DNA from: an uncultured Mucilaginibacter sp.
GTDB taxonomy: Bacteria; Bacteroidota; Bacteroidia; Sphingobacteriales; Sphingobacteriaceae
DNA length: 64,000 nt
Direction of reading: 5' to 3'
Assembly: GCA_903864275.1 (NCBI GenBank)
Contig: CAIPFE010000019.1
Span: forward strand, 248,001-312,000
Shown one piece after another: positions 36,329 to 44,661 of the stretch (the first letter of the stretch is position 1; every line of letters starts with the position of its first letter). A model generated the notes under the pieces. That model saw only the letters and a list, made by a program, of their open reading frames with translations, was not told the origin of the DNA and ran no database searches. A program made the translations under genes and the position numbers.

Positions 36329-37885
36329 ATGAACCTTAAGAACACCTATAAATTTACATTTTATACATTTTTATTAATTGCGTTACTATCGGCCGGCTCT
36401 CTGCTAAATGGTTGTGGCAATAAAAGTAATTCAACATATACCCTAACAGGCGATACCATTGCCGACGGCAAAAACCTTGTTCAAATAAATTGCACCAAAT
36501 GCCACGCATTAGTGCCGGTAAATACGCTTGTTAAAGGCGTATGGAAACACCATACTTTACCTGCTATGGCGCACTACTTCGGTGTATCGGCCTATCTTGG
36601 GGGTTATTACAAAGGTGAAAAAGATACCGCAGGGCTCTCGCTGGCCGAGTGGCAGACTATTGTATCATACTACCAGAAATTGGCGCCTGATTCACTGCCT
36701 GCCGCAAAAAAGCCTGTCCCGTTGGTTGACGATTGGGCCGGATTTACCCTAAAAACACCAGCCCATGCGCAATATCCCTGCTTCACTACAATGGCTGCAG
36801 TTGATCCAAACACCCATAAAATATACACCTCCGATGCGGTAAGTGATAAATTAACAGTATGGGACAGTAATTTGAAAATGAATGAAGAAATGGCTTTACC
36901 CTCGACAGCTGTGAACGCCATTTTTAAAAAGGATGTCGCCGGGGTTAACCAGGCATTAATATCGTGTATTGGCCAGCTCGAGTCGGTTGATTTTCCGAAC
37001 GGGAAAGTGCTTCAGTTTAATTTAGATTCAAAAGATAATAAAACCAACCAGTCGCTTATTGCCGATGACCTGGCCAGGCCCGTACAAACGGTTGCAGGGG
37101 ATTTTAATAAAGATGGGTTAACAGACCTTATAATTTTGGGCCAGGGCCATTTAAAGGGTGGTGTGTATTTATTTAAACAAAATAAAGACCATTCCTATAG
37201 CCAAGCTACCATAACTGATCAGCCAGGGGCTGTGCAGGCCGTTGTTGGAGATTTTAATAATGATGGCTGGCAGGACGTAATGGTTTTATTTGGCAGCGGC
37301 GATGAAGGCTTATGGATGTATCTGAATGACCATAACGGCGGCTTTACTTCAAAAAACCTGTTGCGTTTTCCACCGGTTTACGGATCAACCAGTTTTCAAT
37401 TGGCTGATATTGATCATGACGGAAAACCCGACCTGATCTATACAGCCGGTTTTAATTTTCACGATTCGCGTATATTAAAACCGTATCACGGTTTATATAT
37501 CTTTAAGAACATGGGTAACTGGGACTTTAAACAGCAATGGTTTTACCCCATAAATGGGTGTACAAAAGCAATAGCTGCCGATTTTAAAGGAGATGGCCAT
37601 CTTAACATTATCACGAGTGCCTTTTTTGCAGACATGCAAAATGACCCGGCAGAAAGCCTTATTTATTTTGAAGAGCTCGGCCCTTTTAACTATAAACCTC
37701 ATGCTATCCCGGCCAGCCAATATGGCCGCTGGATGACCATGGAGGTTGGGGATTACAACAATGATGGTAAGCCTGATGTTATACTGGGCAATTACGGAAG
37801 CGGCTTTATGTTTCAGCCGGGTTTTAAACCATTTTGGGATAAAAACTTACCATTTATAGTGCTTGAAAATAATATGAAGAAGTGA
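36329..37885 (+). CDS. FG-GAP repeat lipoprotein with an N-terminal c-type haem motif
   Basis: 518 residues. The lipoprotein signal ends LLNGC (C29). A cytochrome-c-like stretch follows, with C55-TKC-H59 and a possible Met ligand in TLPAMAHYFG. From about residue 130 there is a seven-blade-type FG-GAP propeller, with DFNKDGLTD, DFNNDGWQD, DIDHDGKPD, DFKGDGHLN and DYNNDGKPD. A haem group fused to a propeller suggests electron transfer at the surface, for example to the neighbouring haloperoxidase or from the multihaem cytochrome encoded opposite. That partnership is inference. It is the last gene of the operon. Confidence 0.85.
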   Translation: MNLKNTYKFTFYTFLLIALLSAGSLLNGCGNKSNSTYTLTGDTIADGKNLVQINCTKCHALVPVNTLVKGVWKHHTLPAMAHYFGVSAYLGGYYKGEKDTAGLSLAEWQTIVSYYQKLAPDSLPAAKKPVPLVDDWAGFTLKTPAHAQYPCFTTMAAVDPNTHKIYTSDAVSDKLTVWDSNLKMNEEMALPSTAVNAIFKKDVAGVNQALISCIGQLESVDFPNGKVLQFNLDSKDNKTNQSLIADDLARPVQTVAGDFNKDGLTDLIILGQGHLKGGVYLFKQNKDHSYSQATITDQPGAVQAVVGDFNNDGWQDVMVLFGSGDEGLWMYLNDHNGGFTSKNLLRFPPVYGSTSFQLADIDHDGKPDLIYTAGFNFHDSRILKPYHGLYIFKNMGNWDFKQQWFYPINGCTKAIAADFKGDGHLNIITSAFFADMQNDPAESLIYFEELGPFNYKPHAIPASQYGRWMTMEVGDYNNDGKPDVILGNYGSGFMFQPGFKPFWDKNLPFIVLENNMKK

Positions 37886-37886
37886 G

Positions 37887-38036
37887 GTTGATTAAGTTGG
37901 TTAAGTTGGATTAGGTTGATTAAGTTACTTGGGTTGGGTCCCGCTGGCTATCGGGAAGTTAATTGAGTTGAATAACCTTTTCAACCCAATCAACCATTCT
38001 TTATCAACTTAATCAACCCAATCAACCACTCACCAC
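37887..38036. repeat. Inverted repeat tract between convergent genes
   Basis: The left arm (about 37884-37937) repeats GGTTGATTAAGTT-like words; the right arm (about 37978-38035) carries the inverse words AACTTAATCAACC. Paired, they would make a long imperfect stem between the converging FG-GAP and cytochrome genes, plausibly a bidirectional terminator. The right arm runs up to the stop of the cytochrome gene. Confidence 0.55.
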
Positions 38037-39253
38037 TCACTTCTTACCACTCACCATGGCCAGTACCTTTTGTGTCTCCTCGGGATATATTGCAATGTGA
38101 TGAGTGCGGATGAGGGCGCCCGATTGGCCGGCCACTATAAGTTTAGACGAAAATGCCGGCATGTGGCATGATATACAGTTGTTTGTTAGGACCGCGGCGC
38201 TCAATTGATTTGTTAACTTGCATTCGTTATGCGCGTCCCTGTTGTGGCAGGCCATGCAGCGTGCCGCATATAATACTACTTTATCGCGGTCGTTCACATG
38301 TGTATCATGACAGGTTGAGCAAGTGATGTTGCTGCCGATAAAACATTTACTGCTTTGCAGTAACCCGATTTGGTTGCCATGAACATCAATTGCTTTATAG
38401 TTGACCGGAGCGTTCGAAGAAAACAGCCGCATATAATTTGTTATCGTGTCGCCGGGTTTGAAACCAAAGGCGGGCTTCAGCATGTGGTTGTTCGCGCCCG
38501 AATGGCATATAGCGCACATATTTATCTGCTGGGCCCTGTTTAATGATTTATAGGTAGTAATATACCTCGCTGCTTTTTCGCCTGGGTTTTCCGTCTGGAA
38601 CTTAACATGCTCAGCCGCCGGGCCATGGCACCTTTCACAATCAATGCTGTAAACCAGCGATGTTTTTTCGAACCCTTCGCCGCCGCCGTAATAGCCGGGC
38701 AGGTCGGCTGGCTCCTGTTTGGCAAATGATACATGGCAATCCAGGCATTGTGTGCCTATTATCCGTTCAAAGGCTATTCGGTTTGGGGCATACCCCGGGC
38801 TATTTATCCAGCTATGCGTATTGCCCACATAGGATATTGGTAACTGAAATAATTCATTCGTTAGCCAATAAGCATAGGTTTGCCCCTTTATGCCGCCGAA
38901 TGAAATATCGAAACGCTGCGTTTACCCTTTTTTGCCATTTTCAAAGGCGGTTTGATAAAGCCCTGTGTCCCGTTTTTCCATTACCACCTTCATATTTGCA
39001 TTAAACACAAATTCATTCGACCCTTTGGCAAAACTGCCTTGTATAGTATGAGGTGTTGCAGGCTGCGACGCCATAAAATGGGCAGATGTAAGTATGAACC
39101 ATACACATCCTTATGGCAGCTCACGCATGTTGTGGAACCGGAATAAGCCGCTCCCCTGGGGTCTTCCGGCTTTTTAAAGTTCAGGCATTGCGAAAAAATA
39201 AAAAATAGAGGCACTAAAAATATCCCCAAACGCACCAGTCTCTTTTTTAACAT
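38037..39253 (-). pseudogene. Exported seven-haem cytochrome c, broken by a frameshift and an in-frame stop
   Basis: Rejoined, this reads as about 405 residues. A signal/lipoprotein-type N-terminus (LGIFLVPLFFIFSQC) is followed by CVSCH. The frame breaks near 39084-39086, where one base is missing: SYLH then, one frame over, AHFMASQPATPHT. Reading continues to an in-frame TAA at 38922-38924 (ENGKKG-stop-TQRFDISF), then stays open to CLDCH, CERCH, CAICH, CSTCH, CMACH and CISCH. From a GTG at 38828 a 263-residue six-haem remnant could still be read, but without export signal it could not receive haem. Intact homologues pass electrons across the periplasm. Confidence 0.82.
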
Positions 39254-39653
39254 AGGCAGATGTTCAAAAAATTATATTTAAGCCGGTAAGGCTCGGTAGT
39301 ACATTGAAAAGACGGGTGCTTTTTACATTTACAAAGTACCGCGCTGCGCATATATCACGTTGTATATCGGCTGTAACATTTATGATGGAGATTGGCAAAT
39401 TCTTGTAAAATTCGTGTTATACAGCTGTTTTTAGCGGTTTTCAATCACGAAGCACAACAAGTGTTTAGCGGCCATTTCTGGCATTTCAGTATCGTATCTT
39501 CCTTCCTCAATAGTATTACAGGCTAAAGAAATACAAAACGGCTTGTTTAAAAAAGGACGATAGATATTTCGTCGGAGAATATAGACAGAGAGGTGTTTTT
39601 AGACTATGAATAAATTTTTAGAAATATGAAAAGAATAGCAGTAAAATGGGAGG
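39254..39653. other. 400-bp gap without a gene
   Basis: AT-rich sequence upstream of the broken cytochrome and downstream of the HD gene. I find no ORF with supporting features, no clear hairpin terminator and no RNA gene. It should contain the promoter of the cytochrome. Confidence 0.4.
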
Positions 39654-40232
39654 CTAATTTATTTTCGACTTTACCAGCTGCAGGTGCTCCTGTTTCTTTT
39701 TATCGCGTAATTTTATTGCTGATTTGGTAAAATAATTATGACTTTCAAAGAATCTCACTTGTAGTTTGTTCCAGTCATTTTCATCTTTTACAATACCGGA
39801 TTCAGTAAATTCTTTATACAAACTATCACTGATCGGGGGAAAATCATCCCTGCCCAGGTAATCAAGGTCAGCATCGCAAATAATTTCTTCCAGGTGATTT
39901 TTTGGCAACTGGGGTATTTTTGTTGCCATAATTATACCATCAATTTTTTTAATTTCATCGACGGTGTAGCCGTAATCCGGCAAATAATGGTTTGCTATGC
40001 GGCACGATTCTTCTTCATGTTTATTGGCCCCCCGTGTAAAACCGGCATCATGAAACAGGGCTGCCGTAAGCAGCAGTTGCATATCATAGTCGCTTATTTG
40101 CTCCAATGTCCCTATATTTTCAGCCGCCTGGTAAACATCCATCACATGCGCTATATTATGATACGACAAATGCTTAGGCAATTCCCTTGTCAGCTTATCT
40201 AAAATAAAGGTCTTAACTTGTTGAAACTGCAT
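39654..40232 (-). CDS. HD-domain phosphohydrolase
   Basis: 192 residues. The HD metal-site series is visible: H in YHNIAHVMDV, the HD pair in LTAALFHDAGF, and a later conserved Asp in ICDADLDYLGRDD. HD proteins of this size hydrolyse phosphomonoesters or nucleotides. The pattern HxxxH...HD...D is closest to the small stand-alone HD proteins often labelled metal-dependent phosphohydrolase. The substrate is unknown. There is no membrane segment and no operon partner. Confidence 0.83.
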   Translation of the reverse strand: MQFQQVKTFILDKLTRELPKHLSYHNIAHVMDVYQAAENIGTLEQISDYDMQLLLTAALFHDAGFTRGANKHEEESCRIANHYLPDYGYTVDEIKKIDGIIMATKIPQLPKNHLEEIICDADLDYLGRDDFPPISDSLYKEFTESGIVKDENDWNKLQVRFFESHNYFTKSAIKLRDKKKQEHLQLVKSKIN

Positions 40233-40595
40233 ATAATTATTATTGATTGTGGCGCGCCGAATTCTCCTTCAAAAACCGGACATTGGTTTATACCTTTATA
40301 CTAATTTAAACTTTAAAAGTTTTGAATTTATTGTTTTTCTAAAATAAATCCTGAAGTTTTTAATCGGTTAGTTATGGCTCGCTTATTTCGGACTAATTTA
40401 TCAGAAATAATGATATAGTTTAATAATCAATTCAAAATAGTATAATAAAAAGATAGATTAGTACAATATAACCTTAACTTTAGTTAGGTAGATTTACTGC
40501 CGCAAATTGTGTAGATTTAACACAATGAGCATAACTGTACAAATTAGTACGAACCCCCAAAACGCACCAGGCCGTCCCAAAAATATCTTATACTG
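40233..40595. other. Divergent control region of the HD and GH2 genes
   Basis: 363 AT-rich bases. It holds a dyad ATTGTGT-N7-ACACAAT at 40506-40526 and two copies of ATTAGTAC (40457-40464 and 40543-40550), both upstream of the GH2 start. These look like possible regulator sites. There is no ORF or RNA gene. Confidence 0.4.
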
Positions 40596-43391
40596 ATGAA
40601 AAAGTTTCTCTGTCCGTTTGCTTTAATCTTATTGATCAACTATTTATTGCCGAATGAGGTCTCCGCACAAGCCGGCGTTATAAAACAGGTAAAGCTAACA
40701 AATTTTGATCTTCAGTCTTCTGCCCTTATAAGTGCAACGGGGGTTGAGTTATCATCTGTTCAATATCATTCGCCGGTTTATTGGTTTCCTGTTAAAGTAC
40801 CTTCCACGGTGCTTACCGGTTTGGTAGCCAACCATATTTATCCAGATCCCTACCAGGGTTTAAACAATATGCTTATCCCCGATGCGTCTGATCAGTTTAA
40901 CAAAGAAAACAACCTGGAACAATACAGCCATTTGCCGGGCGACCCCAATCCCTGGAAAAAGCCCTATTGGTACCGTACCACTTTTAAAGTGCCTGCGGGC
41001 GATAAAGGCCGCCATTTTCAATTAATATTTAAAGGGATAAATTACAGGGCCGCAGTATGGGTAAATGGCAAACAAATAGCCGACTCGACCCAAATGGCCG
41101 GTATGTTTGCTGAGCATAACCTTGATGTAACAGGCGCCATCTTAACCGGGGAGGAAAACGCCCTTGCAGTAAAAATATACCCTTTGGATTACCCCGGTTA
41201 CCCATCAAAAGAACAATTGCAGGCTTTAGGCCCATTTTATGAAAACGGCGGCCCCACCGGCGATATAGGTAAAAATGTAACCATGCTTTGCTCAGTTGGC
41301 TGGGACTGGATGCCGCCCGTCCGCGACCGTAATATGGGGATCTGGCAGCCAGTTTACCTGCGTACTACAGGTGCGGTAACCATTGGCCGGCCTAAATTGG
41401 TAACCGGTCTGCCCAAACTCCCTGACACCAGCGAAGCCAAATTATCGCTAAACCTAACATTGTCCAACCACAGCCAAACCGTACAAAGTGGTAAATTGAT
41501 CGTCAGTATTAAGCCTGAGAACTTTGCTGGTATCCCAACACAATTTTCCCAGGGTGTGAGCATTGCTGCAAATGGCGCATCGGTGATTGATCTTAATGGG
41601 GATAAGATAAGCCAGTTACTTATCCGGCAGCCGCATTTATGGTGGCCAAATGGTTATGGCAGGGCCAATCTTTACCGCATCCGCCTCCAATATGCCGATG
41701 GTAATGGGATAGCAGATGACACAACCTTTGTATTTGGGATCCGCACGGTTAGCTCACAGGCTACAACGGTAAAAGGGTTTGTCCGCCGTGATTTTTATGT
41801 CAACGGCAAACGCGTAAACCTGGTTGGCGGCGCCTGGGTACCCGACCTGATGGTGAACCGCGATTCGGCACGGTATGATTATGAAATGCACCTGTGCCGT
41901 AACGCCAATGTTAACCTTGTGAGGATATGGGGTGGGGGAGTTACACCGCCCGATGCATTTTGGAATGCCGCAGATAAGTATGGCGAAATGGTATGGTCGG
42001 ATTTTTGGGTTACCGGCGATACCCAGGGTGAATTTAAAGGCTCGCCCGACTGGCCGCTGGAAAGCAGCGTATTCGTTAAAAATGTAGTGAGCACTATTTA
42101 TCGCATCCGCAACCACCCAAGCCTCCTGGTTTGGACAGGTGGTAATGAAGGCCACGCCCGTAAGGAATTATATGATGCCATGCGCGATAATATCATCAAT
42201 CTTGATGGAACACGGCCATTTATACCAAGCTCATCCGGCTTTGCAAAACTGCCGGCCGGGTGGAAAGGCTCGTACCCCGATGATATGGCATCCGGTGTTT
42301 ATAGCGGCGGCCCATATCAATGGACAGATCCAAAGGAGTATTATAAAAAAGCTGATGCCGGGCGCGATTGGGTATTTAAAGATGAAACCGGCATTCCGTC
42401 GCAGCCGCCATATACTACGCTTGCCAAAACTATTCCAAACCTGGTTTGGGATACCAAATTACCTTTTCCGCTTAATAATAGCTGGGGATACCATGATGCC
42501 TGTACCGGGGCCGCCAGGTTTGATAAGTATATCAGCGAGATGGTAAAAAGATACGGGCAGCCTGCAACGATGGTTAATTTTTCGGACAAAATGCAGTTAA
42601 TGAACGCGGTGGGTTACCAGGGTATTTTTGAAGCCGCCGGCCATAAACTCAACGAAACGGGCGGGGTGATGCTGTGGAAATTAAATTCTGCTTTGCCAAG
42701 CGTGGTTTGGCAGATATACGATTGGTACCTGGAGCCAAACGCCGGCTATTATGCCATGCAAAACGCCTGTGAGCCGCTTCACGTCCAGTTTAACCAGGAT
42801 GATTCTACAGTGGCAGTTATCAACCGTATGCACCATGCAACAGGGATATTGACCGCCAAAGCCGAAATTTATGATATTGACAGTAAGCTGGTAAGCACTT
42901 TTAAAGTAGACCACATAGGGCTTTCCGATGCCGGGGTGCAGGAAGTGATTAAATTAAAGGATATATTAGCAACTGCTAAAGGTGTAAGTTTTGTTGTATT
43001 AAATTTAACCGATGCTGCTGGGAAAACGGTGTCGCACAATGTTTACTGGCTATCGCCCGGAGACGATTTCACAGGGTTTAACGGTATGACAGCAACGCAT
43101 GTGCAGGTTAAGGTTTTAAAGGCTGAAAAAGGTGTATCCGAAGACAAGTGGACAATGCAATTTAGCAACAACACGGATAAACTGGCATTTTTTGTGCGCC
43201 CGCAGCTGATGAAGAACGGAGAAGAAGTAATGCCGAGCTACTGGACATGCAACTACTTTACCCTTGCGCCGCACGAAAGTACTACCGTATCAGTTAGCGC
43301 ACCGGTAGCGAAATTAGGTAGCACGCAGCCAACTGTTTTGGTTGAAGGATGGAATATTGATAAGCAGGTGATTACATTAGCTGCAAAGTAA
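40596..43391 (+). CDS. Secreted GH2-family glycoside hydrolase (exo-beta-glucosaminidase/mannosidase type)
   Basis: 931 residues with a signal peptide ending EVSAQ. The jelly-roll sugar-binding domain (WYRTTFKVP, AAVWVNGKQIADS), immunoglobulin-like domain and TIM barrel are in the GH2 order. The barrel has LVRIWGGGVTPPDAFWNAAD, the acid/base Glu in TGGNEGHA (E518) and the probable nucleophile Glu in KDETGIPS (E597). The overall pattern is closest to the exo-beta-D-glucosaminidase and endo-beta-mannosidase branch, but which sugar it removes is not decidable from sequence. A strong terminator follows. Confidence 0.88.
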   Translation: MKKFLCPFALILLINYLLPNEVSAQAGVIKQVKLTNFDLQSSALISATGVELSSVQYHSPVYWFPVKVPSTVLTGLVANHIYPDPYQGLNNMLIPDASDQFNKENNLEQYSHLPGDPNPWKKPYWYRTTFKVPAGDKGRHFQLIFKGINYRAAVWVNGKQIADSTQMAGMFAEHNLDVTGAILTGEENALAVKIYPLDYPGYPSKEQLQALGPFYENGGPTGDIGKNVTMLCSVGWDWMPPVRDRNMGIWQPVYLRTTGAVTIGRPKLVTGLPKLPDTSEAKLSLNLTLSNHSQTVQSGKLIVSIKPENFAGIPTQFSQGVSIAANGASVIDLNGDKISQLLIRQPHLWWPNGYGRANLYRIRLQYADGNGIADDTTFVFGIRTVSSQATTVKGFVRRDFYVNGKRVNLVGGAWVPDLMVNRDSARYDYEMHLCRNANVNLVRIWGGGVTPPDAFWNAADKYGEMVWSDFWVTGDTQGEFKGSPDWPLESSVFVKNVVSTIYRIRNHPSLLVWTGGNEGHARKELYDAMRDNIINLDGTRPFIPSSSGFAKLPAGWKGSYPDDMASGVYSGGPYQWTDPKEYYKKADAGRDWVFKDETGIPSQPPYTTLAKTIPNLVWDTKLPFPLNNSWGYHDACTGAARFDKYISEMVKRYGQPATMVNFSDKMQLMNAVGYQGIFEAAGHKLNETGGVMLWKLNSALPSVVWQIYDWYLEPNAGYYAMQNACEPLHVQFNQDDSTVAVINRMHHATGILTAKAEIYDIDSKLVSTFKVDHIGLSDAGVQEVIKLKDILATAKGVSFVVLNLTDAAGKTVSHNVYWLSPGDDFTGFNGMTATHVQVKVLKAEKGVSEDKWTMQFSNNTDKLAFFVRPQLMKNGEEVMPSYWTCNYFTLAPHESTTVSVSAPVAKLGSTQPTVLVEGWNIDKQVITLAAK

Positions 43392-43421
43392 AATACCTAT
43401 TAATCTAAACAATCACGTTGC

Positions 43422-43451
43422 AGGGCCCCGGTTTACCGGGGCCTTTGTTTT
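43422..43451 (+). terminator. Intrinsic terminator after the GH2 gene
   Basis: GGCCCCGG (43424-43431), loop TTTA, CCGGGGCC (43436-43443), then TTTGTTTT. This is a very stable hairpin, 31 bp after the stop codon. Confidence 0.9.
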
Positions 43452-43515
43452 GATACCGACTGCCCCGCCACCATTCGTAGCAAACAAATCGGTTTTAAAA
43501 CGATGCCACTGATAC

Positions 43516-44445
43516 TTAAAGCTTTAGAAACTCCGTAACCCTGGCAATGCCCTGTTTTTTGGCAGGCTTATATGCTGCCAGGCTTTTAACAGCCGCATGC
43601 CTGCCAATTTCTACCAGCTCTTCAGCCTTATAAAAATCAAACGTGCCGCAAGAATGCCGTGAAATGTTTACAATGATATCCGGCGAATACTTTTCGAGCG
43701 ACATTTGTGTCATGTGATAAGCCATTAAACTGAGGGCTTTATTGATCAGGTTGAAATAACCAAGTTTTTCTTCACCATTCGAAGGATGCAGGATATGCAG
43801 TTGGTTGTAAAAGTCTTTGATCTTTTTCTGGTATTTCGATTGTTCCACCACAGTTTCAATTTTTTTGATAACCGGTTTATCTACAGGTACGTCAGCATTT
43901 ACGTTTACTGCGATCAATATATCGCCCGGAGTCCTTCTGACATGATTAATGGGCATGTTATTTATGATCCCTCCATCTACAAGCAGCCCGTCAGTGGTTT
44001 TTACGGGGGTAAAGACCGTCGGGATAGCCATCGAAGCCCTGATGGCGTCAAAAATGCTACCTTTTGTAAAAACAACCTCCTTTTTATTAATAATATCCGC
44101 AGCTATGGCTGTATAGGGTATGCTTAAATCTTCAATATTGGCGTCAGAAATAAACGTTTTAATAGTATTGAGCAGTTTATCCCCCTTAACCAATCCCTGT
44201 GTACTGAAAGTGAAATCAACCAGGCTGAAGAGTTTTATTTTATCGAGCGTATAAAGCCAGTTTTTGTACGCCTCCATTTTTCCTAAAGCATAAACCCCGC
44301 CAACAACAGCGCCCATTGAGGTACCCGAAACAGCGGTTATTTCAAACCCTTTTTTCACCAACTCCTCAATAACACCAATATGGGCTATCCCCCTGGCGCC
44401 GCCTCCCGATAACACTAATGCCGCTTTCTGTTTCATTTTAATCAT
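43516..44445 (-). CDS. Patatin-like phospholipase (RssA type)
   Basis: 309 residues. The patatin Ser-Asp dyad is complete: oxyanion-hole GGGARGIAHIG, nucleophile elbow SGTSMGAVVG, and the catalytic Asp in VDGGIINNMP. Family members are acyl hydrolases acting on membrane lipids. There is no signal peptide, so it acts in the cytoplasm or at the inner face of the membrane. Two Met codons (44445 and 44436) can start it. It is a single gene convergent with GH2. Confidence 0.9.
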   Translation of the reverse strand: MIKMKQKAALVLSGGGARGIAHIGVIEELVKKGFEITAVSGTSMGAVVGGVYALGKMEAYKNWLYTLDKIKLFSLVDFTFSTQGLVKGDKLLNTIKTFISDANIEDLSIPYTAIAADIINKKEVVFTKGSIFDAIRASMAIPTVFTPVKTTDGLLVDGGIINNMPINHVRRTPGDILIAVNVNADVPVDKPVIKKIETVVEQSKYQKKIKDFYNQLHILHPSNGEEKLGYFNLINKALSLMAYHMTQMSLEKYSPDIIVNISRHSCGTFDFYKAEELVEIGRHAAVKSLAAYKPAKKQGIARVTEFLKL

Positions 44446-44661
44446 TGTACGTATTCCCTGTCCCTTTGTTTATGCATCTGCCCGAAGGCTGCCGTGCTTC
44501 ACCACTTAAACTCAATAGGATACGCATAACGTATGGCGAGTTAGTAATTTAATTTACAGTATATGACTATTCTTTTTGATTATTGTTTAATTTCAATCGA
44601 TCTAATAAACTTGTATATTTTTATACATACATAATAAGCCGGTCTGCTTTTCAAACCAATT

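Noticed and set aside
38660..39004. A plus-strand frame of 114 codons over the broken cytochrome
   Set aside because: It is antisense to CxxCH-containing sequence and has no start context or family features; the cytochrome reading explains the DNA.
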